From assembly GCF_003121585.1 (NCBI RefSeq), contig NZ_QEOO01000037.1, positions 372,001 through 436,000 of the forward strand: a stretch of DNA of 64,000 nucleotides. The letters run 5' to 3'. The DNA comes from Nocardioides speluncae (GTDB lineage: Bacteria > Actinomycetota > Actinomycetes > Propionibacteriales > Nocardioidaceae). Below, piece by piece: positions 7,901-15,648 of this stretch; position 1 is the first letter of the stretch; each line of letters starts with the position of its first letter. The translations under genes were made by a program, and so were the position numbers. The notes beneath the pieces are model-generated. The model was not told the DNA's origin and did not search any database. It was given only the letters and a program-made list of their open reading frames with translations.

Positions 7901-9406
7901 TCAGCCGGCCAGCTGCGGCGCGTGGCGACGACGGCTCGCGCGGACCAACAGGATGGTTCCGGCGAGGAGGCCGGCGCCGCCGGCGCCGGTCATGACGGTC
8001 GAAACGATCGAGCCTTCCATCCGGTCGAGCAGGCCCTGCGACTCGCTTGCCCCAGGGGCGGCCGTCGGGTGCGGGTCCTCGTTGCTGCCGCTGGCGGGCA
8101 GCGCCAGGTACGGGAACTTCGTGCCGAACGACCGGTCGTTGCGCGCGACCCCGTCCGAGAGGTCGTTCGGCGCCCCGACGAGCTCACCCTCGACCACCTG
8201 GAGTGAGACGTCGATGACGTCGTCGGCGAGCCGTCGGCCGTTCGGGAAGCCCTGGTTGTCGCCGCCGATCACGCCCAGCCGGTTCGGCCGCTCCGTGACC
8301 GGGGTGGTCAGGTTGAGCCGCAGCTGCTCGCTCGGCGTGACATTCTTGGGCTTGTTGATCCCGTCGACGCCGGTGAGGAACACCGAGACCAGGTCGTTGC
8401 GCGGCTCGGCCGGCGCGGGCACGCCGTACACGCCCTCGATCAGCTTGGGCAGCTCGGGCTTGGTGACATAGCTCAGGAACTGGCCGTCGCCGCTCGGCCG
8501 AGAGGCGTTGAACCGGTTCTTGTCCTTCAGCGGGATCACCACCTCGTTGACCAGCGGCATCCCGAGCCGGGACACCTGGCGGTACTTGCCACTCACGCCG
8601 CGACGATCGGTGGTCGACCAGATCCCGACGACCGGGTTGTCGGCAACCTTGTAGTTCTTCGCCAGCGCCATCCGGGGCACCTGCAGTGCGACGGAGTTGA
8701 CGTTGAAGCCGGCCAGCGTGTCGTCGCCGGCCTCGGAGAAGTCACCGCCGTACAGCAGGTCGAATACCCGCAGGTCGAGGAAGAACGGGTCGTCGGCCTG
8801 GCCCGCGAACGAGCGGTACCGGCCACCCGGGCCGGCCTTGGTCACGCCCTCCGTGCGCAGCTTGGCGTAGTCGGGCATGGACGCCTTGCCGATGTTGGAC
8901 GGTACGACGCGGCGGTCCTTGACCAGCACCGTCGCCTTGCCGTGGGCGATCCGCGTCAGCCGGTAGGTCTGGTAGAAGTTCAGGTTCTTGTCACCGAGCG
9001 AGGTGACGGGGCCGTTGGCGTAGAGGAACGTCTTCTTGTTGACGAAGTGGTTCCGGAAGGTCCACCGGAACGTGATGTCGGCCTTGGCGTCGCCGTTGTT
9101 GTCGACCTTGATGTTGTAGCGGGCGTCGGTCGCGAACGAGTAGAAGTTCGGCCCACCGGCGGGCTCCTCGAACGGGATCCAGTTGGCGATCAGCGTGACC
9201 GAGTCGGGCCGCTCCGGGCTGCGGAACGCGTAGACGTCGGTCGTGTCGTACTTCGGAAGCCCTGCGATCAGCGGTGCCTCGCGGTGGCTCGAAGCGGTAG
9301 CGGTGTTGGGCCCGAGCCCGGCAAGGCCGGTGGCCAGAAGGAGGCCGCCGGCTCCGAGGACGGCGAGGGCGGTCCTGGCCGGCTTCGGGTTGGAGCGGAG
9401 TTTCAT
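7901..9406 (-). CDS. DUF4331 family exported, membrane-anchored protein
   Basis: A 501-residue protein with an N-terminal signal (ARTALAVLGAGGLLLATGLAGL), the DUF4331 hallmark SSHREAPLIAG directly after it, and a C-terminal hydrophobic anchor (TGAGGAGLLAGTILLV) with a basic tail. DUF4331 proteins are found on cell surfaces of diverse bacteria, but their function is not established. The ATG at 9406 has a purine-rich aagggaaag before it. Its 5' leader contains a hairpin (arms 9425-9432 and 9438-9445) close to the ribosome site, which might affect expression. Transcribed ahead of the TPR gene. The longer open frame reaching 10480 is antisense to ychF and rejected. Confidence 0.85.
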   Translation of the reverse strand: MKLRSNPKPARTALAVLGAGGLLLATGLAGLGPNTATASSHREAPLIAGLPKYDTTDVYAFRSPERPDSVTLIANWIPFEEPAGGPNFYSFATDARYNIKVDNNGDAKADITFRWTFRNHFVNKKTFLYANGPVTSLGDKNLNFYQTYRLTRIAHGKATVLVKDRRVVPSNIGKASMPDYAKLRTEGVTKAGPGGRYRSFAGQADDPFFLDLRVFDLLYGGDFSEAGDDTLAGFNVNSVALQVPRMALAKNYKVADNPVVGIWSTTDRRGVSGKYRQVSRLGMPLVNEVVIPLKDKNRFNASRPSGDGQFLSYVTKPELPKLIEGVYGVPAPAEPRNDLVSVFLTGVDGINKPKNVTPSEQLRLNLTTPVTERPNRLGVIGGDNQGFPNGRRLADDVIDVSLQVVEGELVGAPNDLSDGVARNDRSFGTKFPYLALPASGSNEDPHPTAAPGASESQGLLDRMEGSIVSTVMTGAGGAGLLAGTILLVRASRRRHAPQLAG

Positions 9407-9568
9407 GAGCTTTCCCTTCCCCTGTGCTGGCCCTGGTGGCCAGCACCACAGGAAGGACTTCGGCGCGAGTCCCGGACCGGATCGCCCGAGGAAGGTAAAC
9501 ATTGCTGGCCTGCGCGGACGGCGAAGCGATTCGGACTGGGACGCTCGGCGGCAATAGACTCCCCGCCC

Positions 9569-10645
9569 GTGGCACTCACCATCGGCATCGTCGGACTCCC
9601 GAACGCAGGAAAGTCGACGCTCTTCAACGCTCTGACCAAGAACGACGTCCTCGCGGCGAACTACCCGTTCGCGACGATCGAGCCGAACGTCGGCGTGGTC
9701 GGGGTCCCCGACGACCGGCTGCCGCGCCTCGCCGAGGTCTTCACGTCGGCCCGGACTTTGCCGGCGACCGTGGAGTTCGTGGACATCGCCGGCATCGTGC
9801 GCGGCGCTTCCGAGGGGGAAGGGCTCGGCAACAAGTTCCTCGCGCACATCCGTGAGTCCGCCGCGATCTGCCAGGTCACCCGGGTCTTCCGCGACGAGGA
9901 CGTCACCCACGTCGACGGCGAGGTGAATCCCGCCAACGACATCTCCACGATCCAGACCGAGCTGATCCTCGCCGACCTGCAGACCCTGGAGAAGGCGATC
10001 CCGCGGCTGGAGAAGGAGGCTCGCGGTAAGAAGGAGCTGGCCGCCAACCTGGCCGCCGCGCGCGAGGCGGTCGAGGCGCTGGAGTCCGGTACGCCGATCA
10101 TCGCCACCAAGATCGAGCGCGACCTGATCCGCGACCTGTCGCTGATGACGGCCAAGCCGTTCATCTACGTCTTCAACTGCGACGCCGACGAGCTCGCCGA
10201 CGACAAGCTCAAGACCAAGATGCAGGAGCTGGTCGCGCCGTCCGAGGCGATCTTCCTGGACGCCAAGTTCGAGGCCGAGCTGGTCGAGCTCGACAACGAC
10301 GAGGAAGCCCGCGAGATGCTGGCCGAGATGGGGGTCGACGAGCCCGGTCTCGACGTACTCGCCCGGGTCGGCTTCGACACCCTCGGCCTGCAGACCTACC
10401 TGACCGCCGGCCCCAAGGAGACCCGGGCCTGGACCATCCCCAAGGGCGCCACCGCCCCCGAGGCCGCCGGAGTCATCCACACCGACTTCCAGCGCGGCTT
10501 CATCAAGGCCGAGGTCGTCGCTTTCGACGACCTCGTCTCCCTCGGCTCGATGGTCAAGGCCAAGGAAGCCGGCAAGGTCCGCATGGAAGGCAAGGACTAC
10601 GTCATGCAGGACGGCGACGTCGTGGAGTTCCGCTTCAACGTCTGA
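9569..10645 (+). CDS. ychF: Ribosome-binding ATPase YchF (OLA1 family)
   Basis: A 358-residue Obg-family P-loop NTPase that binds ribosomes and prefers ATP. The Walker A motif GLPNAGKST is at residues 8-16, switch motifs are FATIEPNVGVV and VDIAGIVRGASEGEGLGN, and the G4 position reads NCDADE instead of NKxD, the OLA1/YchF signature for ATP preference. The C-terminal TGS domain ends in the typical MQDGDVVEFRFNV. The GTG start at 9569 is eight bases after TAGACT (9555-9560), suggesting a leaderless mRNA; the open frame upstream of it is not conserved in the family. The last 24 bases of the gene are duplicated at 11056-11079. Confidence 0.97.
   Translation: MALTIGIVGLPNAGKSTLFNALTKNDVLAANYPFATIEPNVGVVGVPDDRLPRLAEVFTSARTLPATVEFVDIAGIVRGASEGEGLGNKFLAHIRESAAICQVTRVFRDEDVTHVDGEVNPANDISTIQTELILADLQTLEKAIPRLEKEARGKKELAANLAAAREAVEALESGTPIIATKIERDLIRDLSLMTAKPFIYVFNCDADELADDKLKTKMQELVAPSEAIFLDAKFEAELVELDNDEEAREMLAEMGVDEPGLDVLARVGFDTLGLQTYLTAGPKETRAWTIPKGATAPEAAGVIHTDFQRGFIKAEVVAFDDLVSLGSMVKAKEAGKVRMEGKDYVMQDGDVVEFRFNV
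10622..10645 (+). repeat. 24-bp direct repeat, copy 1 (3' end of ychF)
   Basis: gtggagttccgcttcaacgt plus ctga, the last codons and stop of ychF, recurs exactly at 11056-11079. The two copies bracket a 410-bp segment with a small gene on the opposite strand. Confidence 0.9.
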
Positions 10646-10651
10646 TTCCGT

Positions 10652-10996
10652 CTAACGCCGGCTGTCTGCGTACTCGTCCTGAATGACGCCTGCGTTTACC
10701 CATCGATCCGGTCGCGCGCCGACGCGGGCTGACGCCGAGTGGAGTTCGGCCACGTCGGAGACCAGGCCCAACTCCAGCCCGTCCTCCGAACACTCGTCGA
10801 CAGGCGTGAACTCGTAGACGTCGAGGTAGTCGTCTGTGCCATCGTCGTTGACGCGGAACAATCTGAGGGAGATCCCCGCGTCCTGAGGTCTGGCGTCGAG
10901 CCACGCAAACACGCCGGGCTCTGAGGGGATCCGTTGCTCGGCGGCCGCACCGCGTCTGAAGGCGCCGGTGAGCTGGACTTCGGACAGATATCGCAC
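10652..10996 (-). CDS. Small acidic hypothetical protein inside the ychF-end duplication
   Basis: A 114-residue protein of unknown function beginning MRYLSEVQLTGAFRR and rich in Asp/Glu (VNDDGTDDYLDVYEFTPVDE). No signal peptide, membrane segment or catalytic motif is evident. The frame has many codons typical of coding sequence but a less extreme GC3 than its neighbours. It lies head-on to ychF, with its stop six bases from the ychF stop, and sits entirely between the two copies of a 24-bp direct repeat, so it probably arrived with an insertion into the ychF 3' end (inference). The start is the first ATG of the frame. Confidence 0.6.
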   Translation of the reverse strand: MRYLSEVQLTGAFRRGAAAEQRIPSEPGVFAWLDARPQDAGISLRLFRVNDDGTDDYLDVYEFTPVDECSEDGLELGLVSDVAELHSASARVGARPDRWVNAGVIQDEYADSRR

Positions 10997-11055
10997 GACC
11001 GCACGCTAGTGGGGAACTCGCCGCGTGCCCAGGCGACTATTCGCGGCGCAATGCG

Positions 11056-11079
11056 GTGGAGTTCCGCTTCAACGTCTGA
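11056..11079 (+). repeat. 24-bp direct repeat, copy 2
   Basis: Exact copy of the ychF 3' end, including the stop triplet, 434 bases downstream of the first copy. It is followed by a hairpin at 11101-11130 that would be a natural ychF terminator. Confidence 0.9.
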
Positions 11080-11100
11080 CGTCTGGTTTGGTGACACGGG

Positions 11101-11130
11101 TGTGTCGCTAAAGCGGCGGTTAGTGACACA
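11101..11130 (+). terminator. Hairpin after the duplicated ychF end
   Basis: Arms tgtgtcgctaa (11101-11111) and ttagtgacaca (11120-11130) pair over 11 positions with one non-Watson-Crick pair, loop agcggcgg. It lies 21 bases after the second copy of the ychF end, where the original ychF terminator would be expected. Confidence 0.5.
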
Positions 11131-11227
11131 GCTGGATCACCAACGCCGCGACCCCTCTCGCCCACGCGGTGCTTGACCCCACCTGGCGTTTGTTGACTTT
11201 CTCAATGAGATTGGTTGAGATTCAGGT

Positions 11228-12484
11228 ATGCCTGCCGCTGGATGGAACGACGAGGCCGCGTACGACGCCGAGCGAGCGGTGTCCCGGCGCCGGGTGTTGC
11301 AGCTGTTGGCGGCGGCGCCACCGCTGCTGGCCACGTCGGGCTGGCTCCCGCCGCCCGCCGGCGCACAAGCGGTGCAGGCAGCGCCGACGATCGTGAAGCC
11401 GCTCCCGCCCGAGTGGTTCAACGTGCTGGGCACCAACGCCGAGATGCGGTGGGACGCATTCCGCGGCCAGGGCTTCACGGTGCCGAACGAGCGCTTCTTC
11501 GTCCGCAATCACACCTCGACGCCCGCGATCGACGCGGAGAGCTGGCGGCTGCAGGTCTTCGGCTCCGGGCTGCGGCGGCCCGAGGGCATCTCGCTGAGCT
11601 ACCGCGACCTGCGCCGGATGCGGTCGCGCACCGTCATCGAGGCGGTCGAGTGTGCCGGCAACGGGCGCCGGTTCTTCCGCGACCAGCAGGGCACGCCGGC
11701 GGCAGGCACGTCGTGGAGCCTCGGCGCCATCGGCGTCGCCCGGTGGAAGGGCGTGCCGCTGGCCGACATCCTCGATCGGGCGGGGCTGCGGCCTACGGCG
11801 GTCGACGTGATGCCGGAGGGGCTCGACGCGACCGTTGTCAGCGGCGGCGTCGACCAAGGCCATGTGCGGCGGCCACTGCCGGTGGGCAAGGCGCTCGACG
11901 ACGTGCTGGTGGCCTACGAGATGAACGGCGAGCCGCTGCCGCCCGACCACGGCTTCCCGGCCCGGCTGGTGGTCCCCGGGTGGGTCGGCATCGCCTCGAT
12001 CAAGTGGCTCGGCCGGATCGAGGTGGCCGACCAGCCGCTGTTCTCGCCCTGGAACACCACCTCCTACCGGATGACCGGCCCGACCTACCCACCCGACTCG
12101 CCGCCGCTCACCACCCAGCTGGTCAAGAGCGCCTTCGAGCTGCCGTGGGACGCGACGCTGCCGGCCGGCGAGCGCACCGTCCTGCACGGGCGCTCGTGGT
12201 CCGGCGTGGCGCCGATCAGGCGGGTCGATGTCAGCCTCGACGACGGCGCCACCTGGCGCCCTGCCCACCTCCACCACTCTGACCGGGGCCGGTCCTGGAC
12301 CCGCTGGAGCGTTCCGTGGACTCCTCGCTCCGGCGACGCCGGCCCTCGCCGCCTCATCGCCCGCGCCACCGACCGCACGGGCGCCACCCAGCCCGCCACC
12401 GTCCCCTTCAACGATGCCGGCTACCAGTTCTGGGCCACCGTCCGCCACCCGATCACCGTCGGCGGCACGCGGGCCGACCGCTAG
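11228..12484 (+). CDS. Exported molybdopterin-dependent sulfite-oxidase-like protein
   Basis: A 418-residue protein of the sulfite oxidase / SorA-YedY type, with an N-terminal twin-arginine-like leader (SRRRVLQLLAAAPPLLA) that would send the folded cofactor-bound enzyme out through Tat. The molybdenum ligand is the Cys of VIEAVECAGNGRR (C142). Further family motifs are FVRNHTSTP, HVRRPLP, DHGFPARLVVPGWVGIASIKWLG and a C-terminal Mo-co dimerisation domain (VSLDDGATWRPA, RATDRTGATQP). The substrate cannot be read from the sequence. A paralogue without the leader is at 34741-35871. The message ends at a strong hairpin (12486-12524). Confidence 0.88.
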   Translation: MPAAGWNDEAAYDAERAVSRRRVLQLLAAAPPLLATSGWLPPPAGAQAVQAAPTIVKPLPPEWFNVLGTNAEMRWDAFRGQGFTVPNERFFVRNHTSTPAIDAESWRLQVFGSGLRRPEGISLSYRDLRRMRSRTVIEAVECAGNGRRFFRDQQGTPAAGTSWSLGAIGVARWKGVPLADILDRAGLRPTAVDVMPEGLDATVVSGGVDQGHVRRPLPVGKALDDVLVAYEMNGEPLPPDHGFPARLVVPGWVGIASIKWLGRIEVADQPLFSPWNTTSYRMTGPTYPPDSPPLTTQLVKSAFELPWDATLPAGERTVLHGRSWSGVAPIRRVDVSLDDGATWRPAHLHHSDRGRSWTRWSVPWTPRSGDAGPRRLIARATDRTGATQPATVPFNDAGYQFWATVRHPITVGGTRADR

Positions 12485-12485
12485 C

Positions 12486-12524
12486 GCGGTGGATCGAAGT
12501 CACCAGATGACTCCGATCCACCGC
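12486..12524. terminator. Bidirectional terminator hairpin
   Basis: Arms gcggtggatcg (12486-12496) and cgatccaccgc (12514-12524), with five more pairs (agtca/tgact) beyond one mismatch, lie between two convergent genes. Confidence 0.8.
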
Positions 12525-12525
12525 A

Positions 12526-12897
12526 CTATGCCGTCGGTGACCGGTCGGCGTACTCCACCAGGCAAAACTCGTGACCCTCGGGGTCGGTCATCACCACGAC
12601 GGTCCCTGCGGCGTACTCGTGCCGCTCGTCGGTGGGCCGGCCGCCGAGGGACTCGACCTGGGTGATCGCGGCGGCGAGGTCGTCGACCTCGACATCGAGG
12701 TGGATGCGCACCTTGCCCGGGTTGGGCTCGGGGACCGGCTGGAACACGAGCCGCGGCAGCGGGTCGGCGCGCTCACCGAGGTAGACCCAGCCCTCCTCGC
12801 TCGGGCCGGGCTCACGCCCGAGGAGCTCGCTCCAGAACCGTGCGACCAGCGCGGTGTCGACGCAGTCGATCGTGACCCCGGACCACCTGTTCGCCAT
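12526..12897 (-). CDS. Glyoxalase/bleomycin-resistance-fold (VOC) protein
   Basis: A 123-residue single-domain VOC protein. Its features are the N-terminal GVTIDCVDTALVARFWSELLG, the mid-motif VRIHLDVEVDDL with a metal-type His, and the C-terminal TDPEGHEFCLVEY with the usual metal-binding Glu region. Such proteins include glyoxalases, dioxygenases and antibiotic-binding proteins; nothing here selects among them. ATG 12897 (MANRW) starts at the natural beginning of the fold, although the frame stays open upstream. Divergent from the acetyltransferase at 12971. Confidence 0.85.
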   Translation of the reverse strand: MANRWSGVTIDCVDTALVARFWSELLGREPGPSEEGWVYLGERADPLPRLVFQPVPEPNPGKVRIHLDVEVDDLAAAITQVESLGGRPTDERHEYAAGTVVVMTDPEGHEFCLVEYADRSPTA

Positions 12898-12970
12898 GTC
12901 CCGGAGTCTAGGGTCGACGGCGCGTCGGTCTGACGAAGCGGCCGCGGAGGCGTACGAATGGACTGTGCCC

Positions 12971-13486
12971 ATGCCCCCGATCCGGATCGTGCTGCTGACC
13001 ACGTCAGACCAGGACGACCTTCTCGCCTTCGAGCAGACCAACCGTGAGTTCTTCGCGAAGGCGGTCGGCGACCGCGGTGACGCGTTCTTCGCCGAGTTCC
13101 CGCGCCGCCTCCGCTCACTGGTCGACGAGAACGACCAGGGCCGGTCGCTGTTCTTCGTAATCCGGGACGCGCTGGACGACGTCGTCGGGCGGGTCAACCT
13201 CGCCGACATCGACACCGGCGAGCCGGAGCTGGGCTACCGGATCGCGGAGGCGGCGGGCGGCCGCGGCTACGCGACCGAGGCGGTCCGGCTCGCCATCCGG
13301 GCGGCGGCCGCGGCCGGCGTACGCAGGGTCAAGGCGAAGGCGACCGCCGACAACCACGCCTCCCACCAGGTGCTGCTGGCCAACGGCTTCCGGCGCCTGG
13401 ACGGCGGGGAGCCCGCCCACCTCGACGTCGACGGCCGGCTGCTCGACGCCGTGCATTTCGAGGCGCAGGTGGGAGCCCCCGTCTAG
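12971..13486 (+). CDS. GNAT family N-acetyltransferase (RimJ/RimL-like)
   Basis: A 171-residue acetyltransferase. The acetyl-CoA region is ELGYRIAEAAGGRGYATEAVRLA, followed by VKAKATADNHASHQVLLANGFRR, the RimJ/RimL signature for N-terminal protein acetylation or small-molecule acetylation. The ATG at 12971 was chosen because it fits the family N-terminus (IRIVLLTTSDQDDLLAFEQTNREF); the open frame begins at 12854 but that part is antisense to the VOC gene. Closely followed by the methyltransferase gene at 13496. Confidence 0.85.
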   Translation: MPPIRIVLLTTSDQDDLLAFEQTNREFFAKAVGDRGDAFFAEFPRRLRSLVDENDQGRSLFFVIRDALDDVVGRVNLADIDTGEPELGYRIAEAAGGRGYATEAVRLAIRAAAAAGVRRVKAKATADNHASHQVLLANGFRRLDGGEPAHLDVDGRLLDAVHFEAQVGAPV

Positions 13487-13495
13487 GCTCGACCC

Positions 13496-13957
13496 ATGCC
13501 TGTGGTCCCGCCGCCCCTGTACGCGCTAGGCGCTGGCGTGGTCCAGCACTTCCTCGCCCCCGACCGCGGCGCGGGCAGACGCTCTGGAGCGCTCCGCAAG
13601 GTTGCCGCCGCCGGGGTCGGTGCGGCCAGCGTCGGCCTGCTCGCGGCCACCTCCGCGAGGTTCCGCAGCAACCACACGACCTTCGAGCCGTTCGACCCCT
13701 CGAAGGCGTCCACCCTGGTGACCGACGGGCCCAACGCGTTCACCCGCAACCCGATGTACGTCGGCATGGCCGGCCTGCTGACCGCCCACGCCATCGCGCG
13801 CGGCGGGCTGTTGACGCTGGTGCCGGTGGCCGGCTTCGTGGCGGTGATCGACCGGGTGCAGATCGCCGCCGAGGAGCAGGCGCTGACCACGCTGTTCGGC
13901 GACGAGTACGCGGCGTACCGCGCCCGGGTGCCGCGTTGGCTCGGCCCGCCCGGCTGA
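13496..13957 (+). CDS. Isoprenylcysteine-methyltransferase-like membrane protein
   Basis: A 153-residue protein with two to three hydrophobic segments and the ICMT/PEMT-family C-terminal pattern: GPNAFTRNPMYVGM, the SAM-binding RNPMY motif, and later EEQALTTLFGDEYAAYRARVPRWL. Family members methylate isoprenylcysteine, phospholipids or unknown small molecules at the membrane. Starts nine bases after the acetyltransferase stop, so the two may be cotranscribed. A weak stem (ctcggc/gccgag) follows near 13997-14016. Confidence 0.85.
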   Translation: MPVVPPPLYALGAGVVQHFLAPDRGAGRRSGALRKVAAAGVGAASVGLLAATSARFRSNHTTFEPFDPSKASTLVTDGPNAFTRNPMYVGMAGLLTAHAIARGGLLTLVPVAGFVAVIDRVQIAAEEQALTTLFGDEYAAYRARVPRWLGPPG

Positions 13958-14051
13958 GCGCCGCGACGACCGACTTCTGCCAGATTTCGTCGACTCTCGG
14001 CCAATCCTTGCCGAGGCGCAATATCCGGGCGCATTCGTAGGTTGCGTCCCC

Positions 14052-15023
14052 GTGGACACTCGAGCAAAGGTCGGGCTGGTAGCGGCAGCGCTGCTGGTCG
14101 TGTACGTCGTCTGGGGGTCGACCTATCTGGCGATCCGGGTGGTCGTCGAGGAGATGCCGCCGCTGGTCGGGATGGGCGGCCGCTTCGTGGCCGCCGGACT
14201 GCTGCTCGGCGCCCTGCTGAAGCTGCGCGGTGTCGACCTCCGGGTCACCCGTGCACAGTTGGCCGGTGCGGCGCTGCTGGGGCTGCTGCTGCCGCTGCTC
14301 GGCAACGGTTTCGTCGCCATCGGCGAGGACCTCGGGGTGACCAGCGGGGTGGCGGCGCTGCTTGTCGCCGCCGTGCCGCTCTTCGTCACCTTCTATCGCT
14401 TCCTTGCCGGAGACTGGCCTTCGCCGTGGTCGGTGCTCGGCGTCGTGCTCGGGTTCGCAGGTCTCGCGTGGCTGGTACTCGGTGGCCGTGACCAGGGAGA
14501 TGTGCCGCTGGCCGGCGCCGCGATCGTGATCGCGGCGAGCTCGTTCTGGGCGTTCGGCTCCTGGGTGCAGCCACGGCTCACGCTCCCTGAGAACGCCTTC
14601 GTGCTGGCCGTCCACGAGATGTGGACGGGCGGCGTGATGATGATCGCGCTCGGACTCCTGCGCGGCGAGCGCCTCGACCCGACGACGTACGGCGGGGAGA
14701 CCTGGCTCGCCTGGTCGTATCTGGTCGTCTTCGGCTCCGCGCTGGCGTTCAGCGCGTACGTGTGGCTGCTCGCCAATGCGCCGATCGGCCTGGTCGCGAC
14801 CTACGCCTACGTCAACCCGGTGGTCGCGGTGCTCCTCGGCTGGCTGATCCTCTCCGAGCAGATCACCAGCGCCGTGGTCGTCGGCGGCCTGGTCATCGTC
14901 ATGGCTGTCGCCATCGTGATCACGGTGGAACGCGCGCCGAAGCGCAGGAAGGACGTAGGGCCGCCCGCCGTACCCGAAGCGGCAGGCGCTACGGCAGGAG
15001 GTCCGCCAGCTCGATCTCGATAG
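14052..15023 (+). CDS. EamA/DMT-family metabolite exporter
   Basis: A 323-residue membrane protein with about ten hydrophobic segments in two EamA repeats. The first begins VVYVVWGSTYLAIRVVVEEMPP with the family's WG(S/T)xY motif, and the second contains AYVWLLANAPIGLVATYAYVNPVVAVLLGW, a hallmark of YedA/RhaT-type exporters. Substrate unknown. The GTG start at 14052 lies eight bases after TAGGTT (14038-14043), pointing to a leaderless mRNA. Its last 35 bases overlap the convergent Uma2 gene. Confidence 0.88.
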   Translation: MDTRAKVGLVAAALLVVYVVWGSTYLAIRVVVEEMPPLVGMGGRFVAAGLLLGALLKLRGVDLRVTRAQLAGAALLGLLLPLLGNGFVAIGEDLGVTSGVAALLVAAVPLFVTFYRFLAGDWPSPWSVLGVVLGFAGLAWLVLGGRDQGDVPLAGAAIVIAASSFWAFGSWVQPRLTLPENAFVLAVHEMWTGGVMMIALGLLRGERLDPTTYGGETWLAWSYLVVFGSALAFSAYVWLLANAPIGLVATYAYVNPVVAVLLGWLILSEQITSAVVVGGLVIVMAVAIVITVERAPKRRKDVGPPAVPEAAGATAGGPPARSR

Positions 15024-15558
15024 CGAACGGCGCGCTCAGGCGGAGTGTGTCCCGGACGATGCCGGCCGGAGCATAGGCCCGGGTCGGGCCGTCGAGTTCG
15101 TAGACATGCACAGCCGGCTGGCCGTCCTCGTCCTCGATCAGCCAGTAGTGCGCGATCCCGGCCGCGGCGTACTTGCGCAGCTTCACCTCGCGGTCACGGT
15201 GCGCTGACTCGGGGGAGACGACCTCGACGGCGAGGATTACATCACCGGGCGGATACCAGGTCCGGCTCGGTTCGTACGTCGCCGTTGTCACCAGCAGGTC
15301 AGCCTCGGGTCGGTTCCGCGCGTCGATACGAATCGTCATCTCGCGGTCGATCTCAAGCCCGTCTGGAGCTTGCTTCCGCAGCCTGACCTCGAGCTGCGTC
15401 AACAGGCGGCCATGCCAGGAGCGTTGCGGCGACATCATGAATACGAGGGCCCCGTCGATGAGTTCGGTGTGGCGCGGCGCATCGGGAAGGTGGTCGAGGT
15501 CCTCCGCGAACCAGCCTTCGGGGCGCGGTGGGCGCATCCAGTCAGGCAGAGCCGTCAT
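14989..15558 (-). CDS. Uma2-family (DUF820) putative endonuclease
   Basis: A 189-residue PD-(D/E)XK-fold protein of the Uma2 family. The key region is EIDREMTIRIDARNRPEADLLV, then DVILAVEVVSPESAHRDREVKLRKYAAAGIAHYWLI, which holds the conserved Asp, the E-V-V/S segment and the K-Y-A-G-I motif of the family. Uma2 proteins are very common in actinobacteria and cyanobacteria, and a nuclease role is predicted but rarely shown. ATG 15558 is the first in frame and fits the family length. Confidence 0.85.
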   Translation of the reverse strand: MTALPDWMRPPRPEGWFAEDLDHLPDAPRHTELIDGALVFMMSPQRSWHGRLLTQLEVRLRKQAPDGLEIDREMTIRIDARNRPEADLLVTTATYEPSRTWYPPGDVILAVEVVSPESAHRDREVKLRKYAAAGIAHYWLIEDEDGQPAVHVYELDGPTRAYAPAGIVRDTLRLSAPFAIEIELADLLP

Positions 15559-15590
15559 GGTGATCAGGGTATCCGCTGAGTACGACGAAC

Positions 15591-15625
15591 GGCGGGTGCG
15601 GTGGCCCCGAGGCCACCGACCCGCC
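15591..15625 (-). terminator. Terminator hairpin of the subtilase gene
   Basis: Two consecutive paired blocks, ggcgggt/acccgcc (15591-15597 with 15619-15625) and ggtggcc/ggccacc (15600-15606 with 15611-15617), lie just after the subtilase stop. Confidence 0.7.
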
Positions 15626-15648
15626 GCACGTCAGGCGAAGCATCCCGG

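Noticed and set aside
11222..12448. 408-codon minus-strand open frame opposite the exported sulfite-oxidase-like gene
   Set aside because: No recognisable motif, whereas the plus strand has complete family motifs and a Tat leader.
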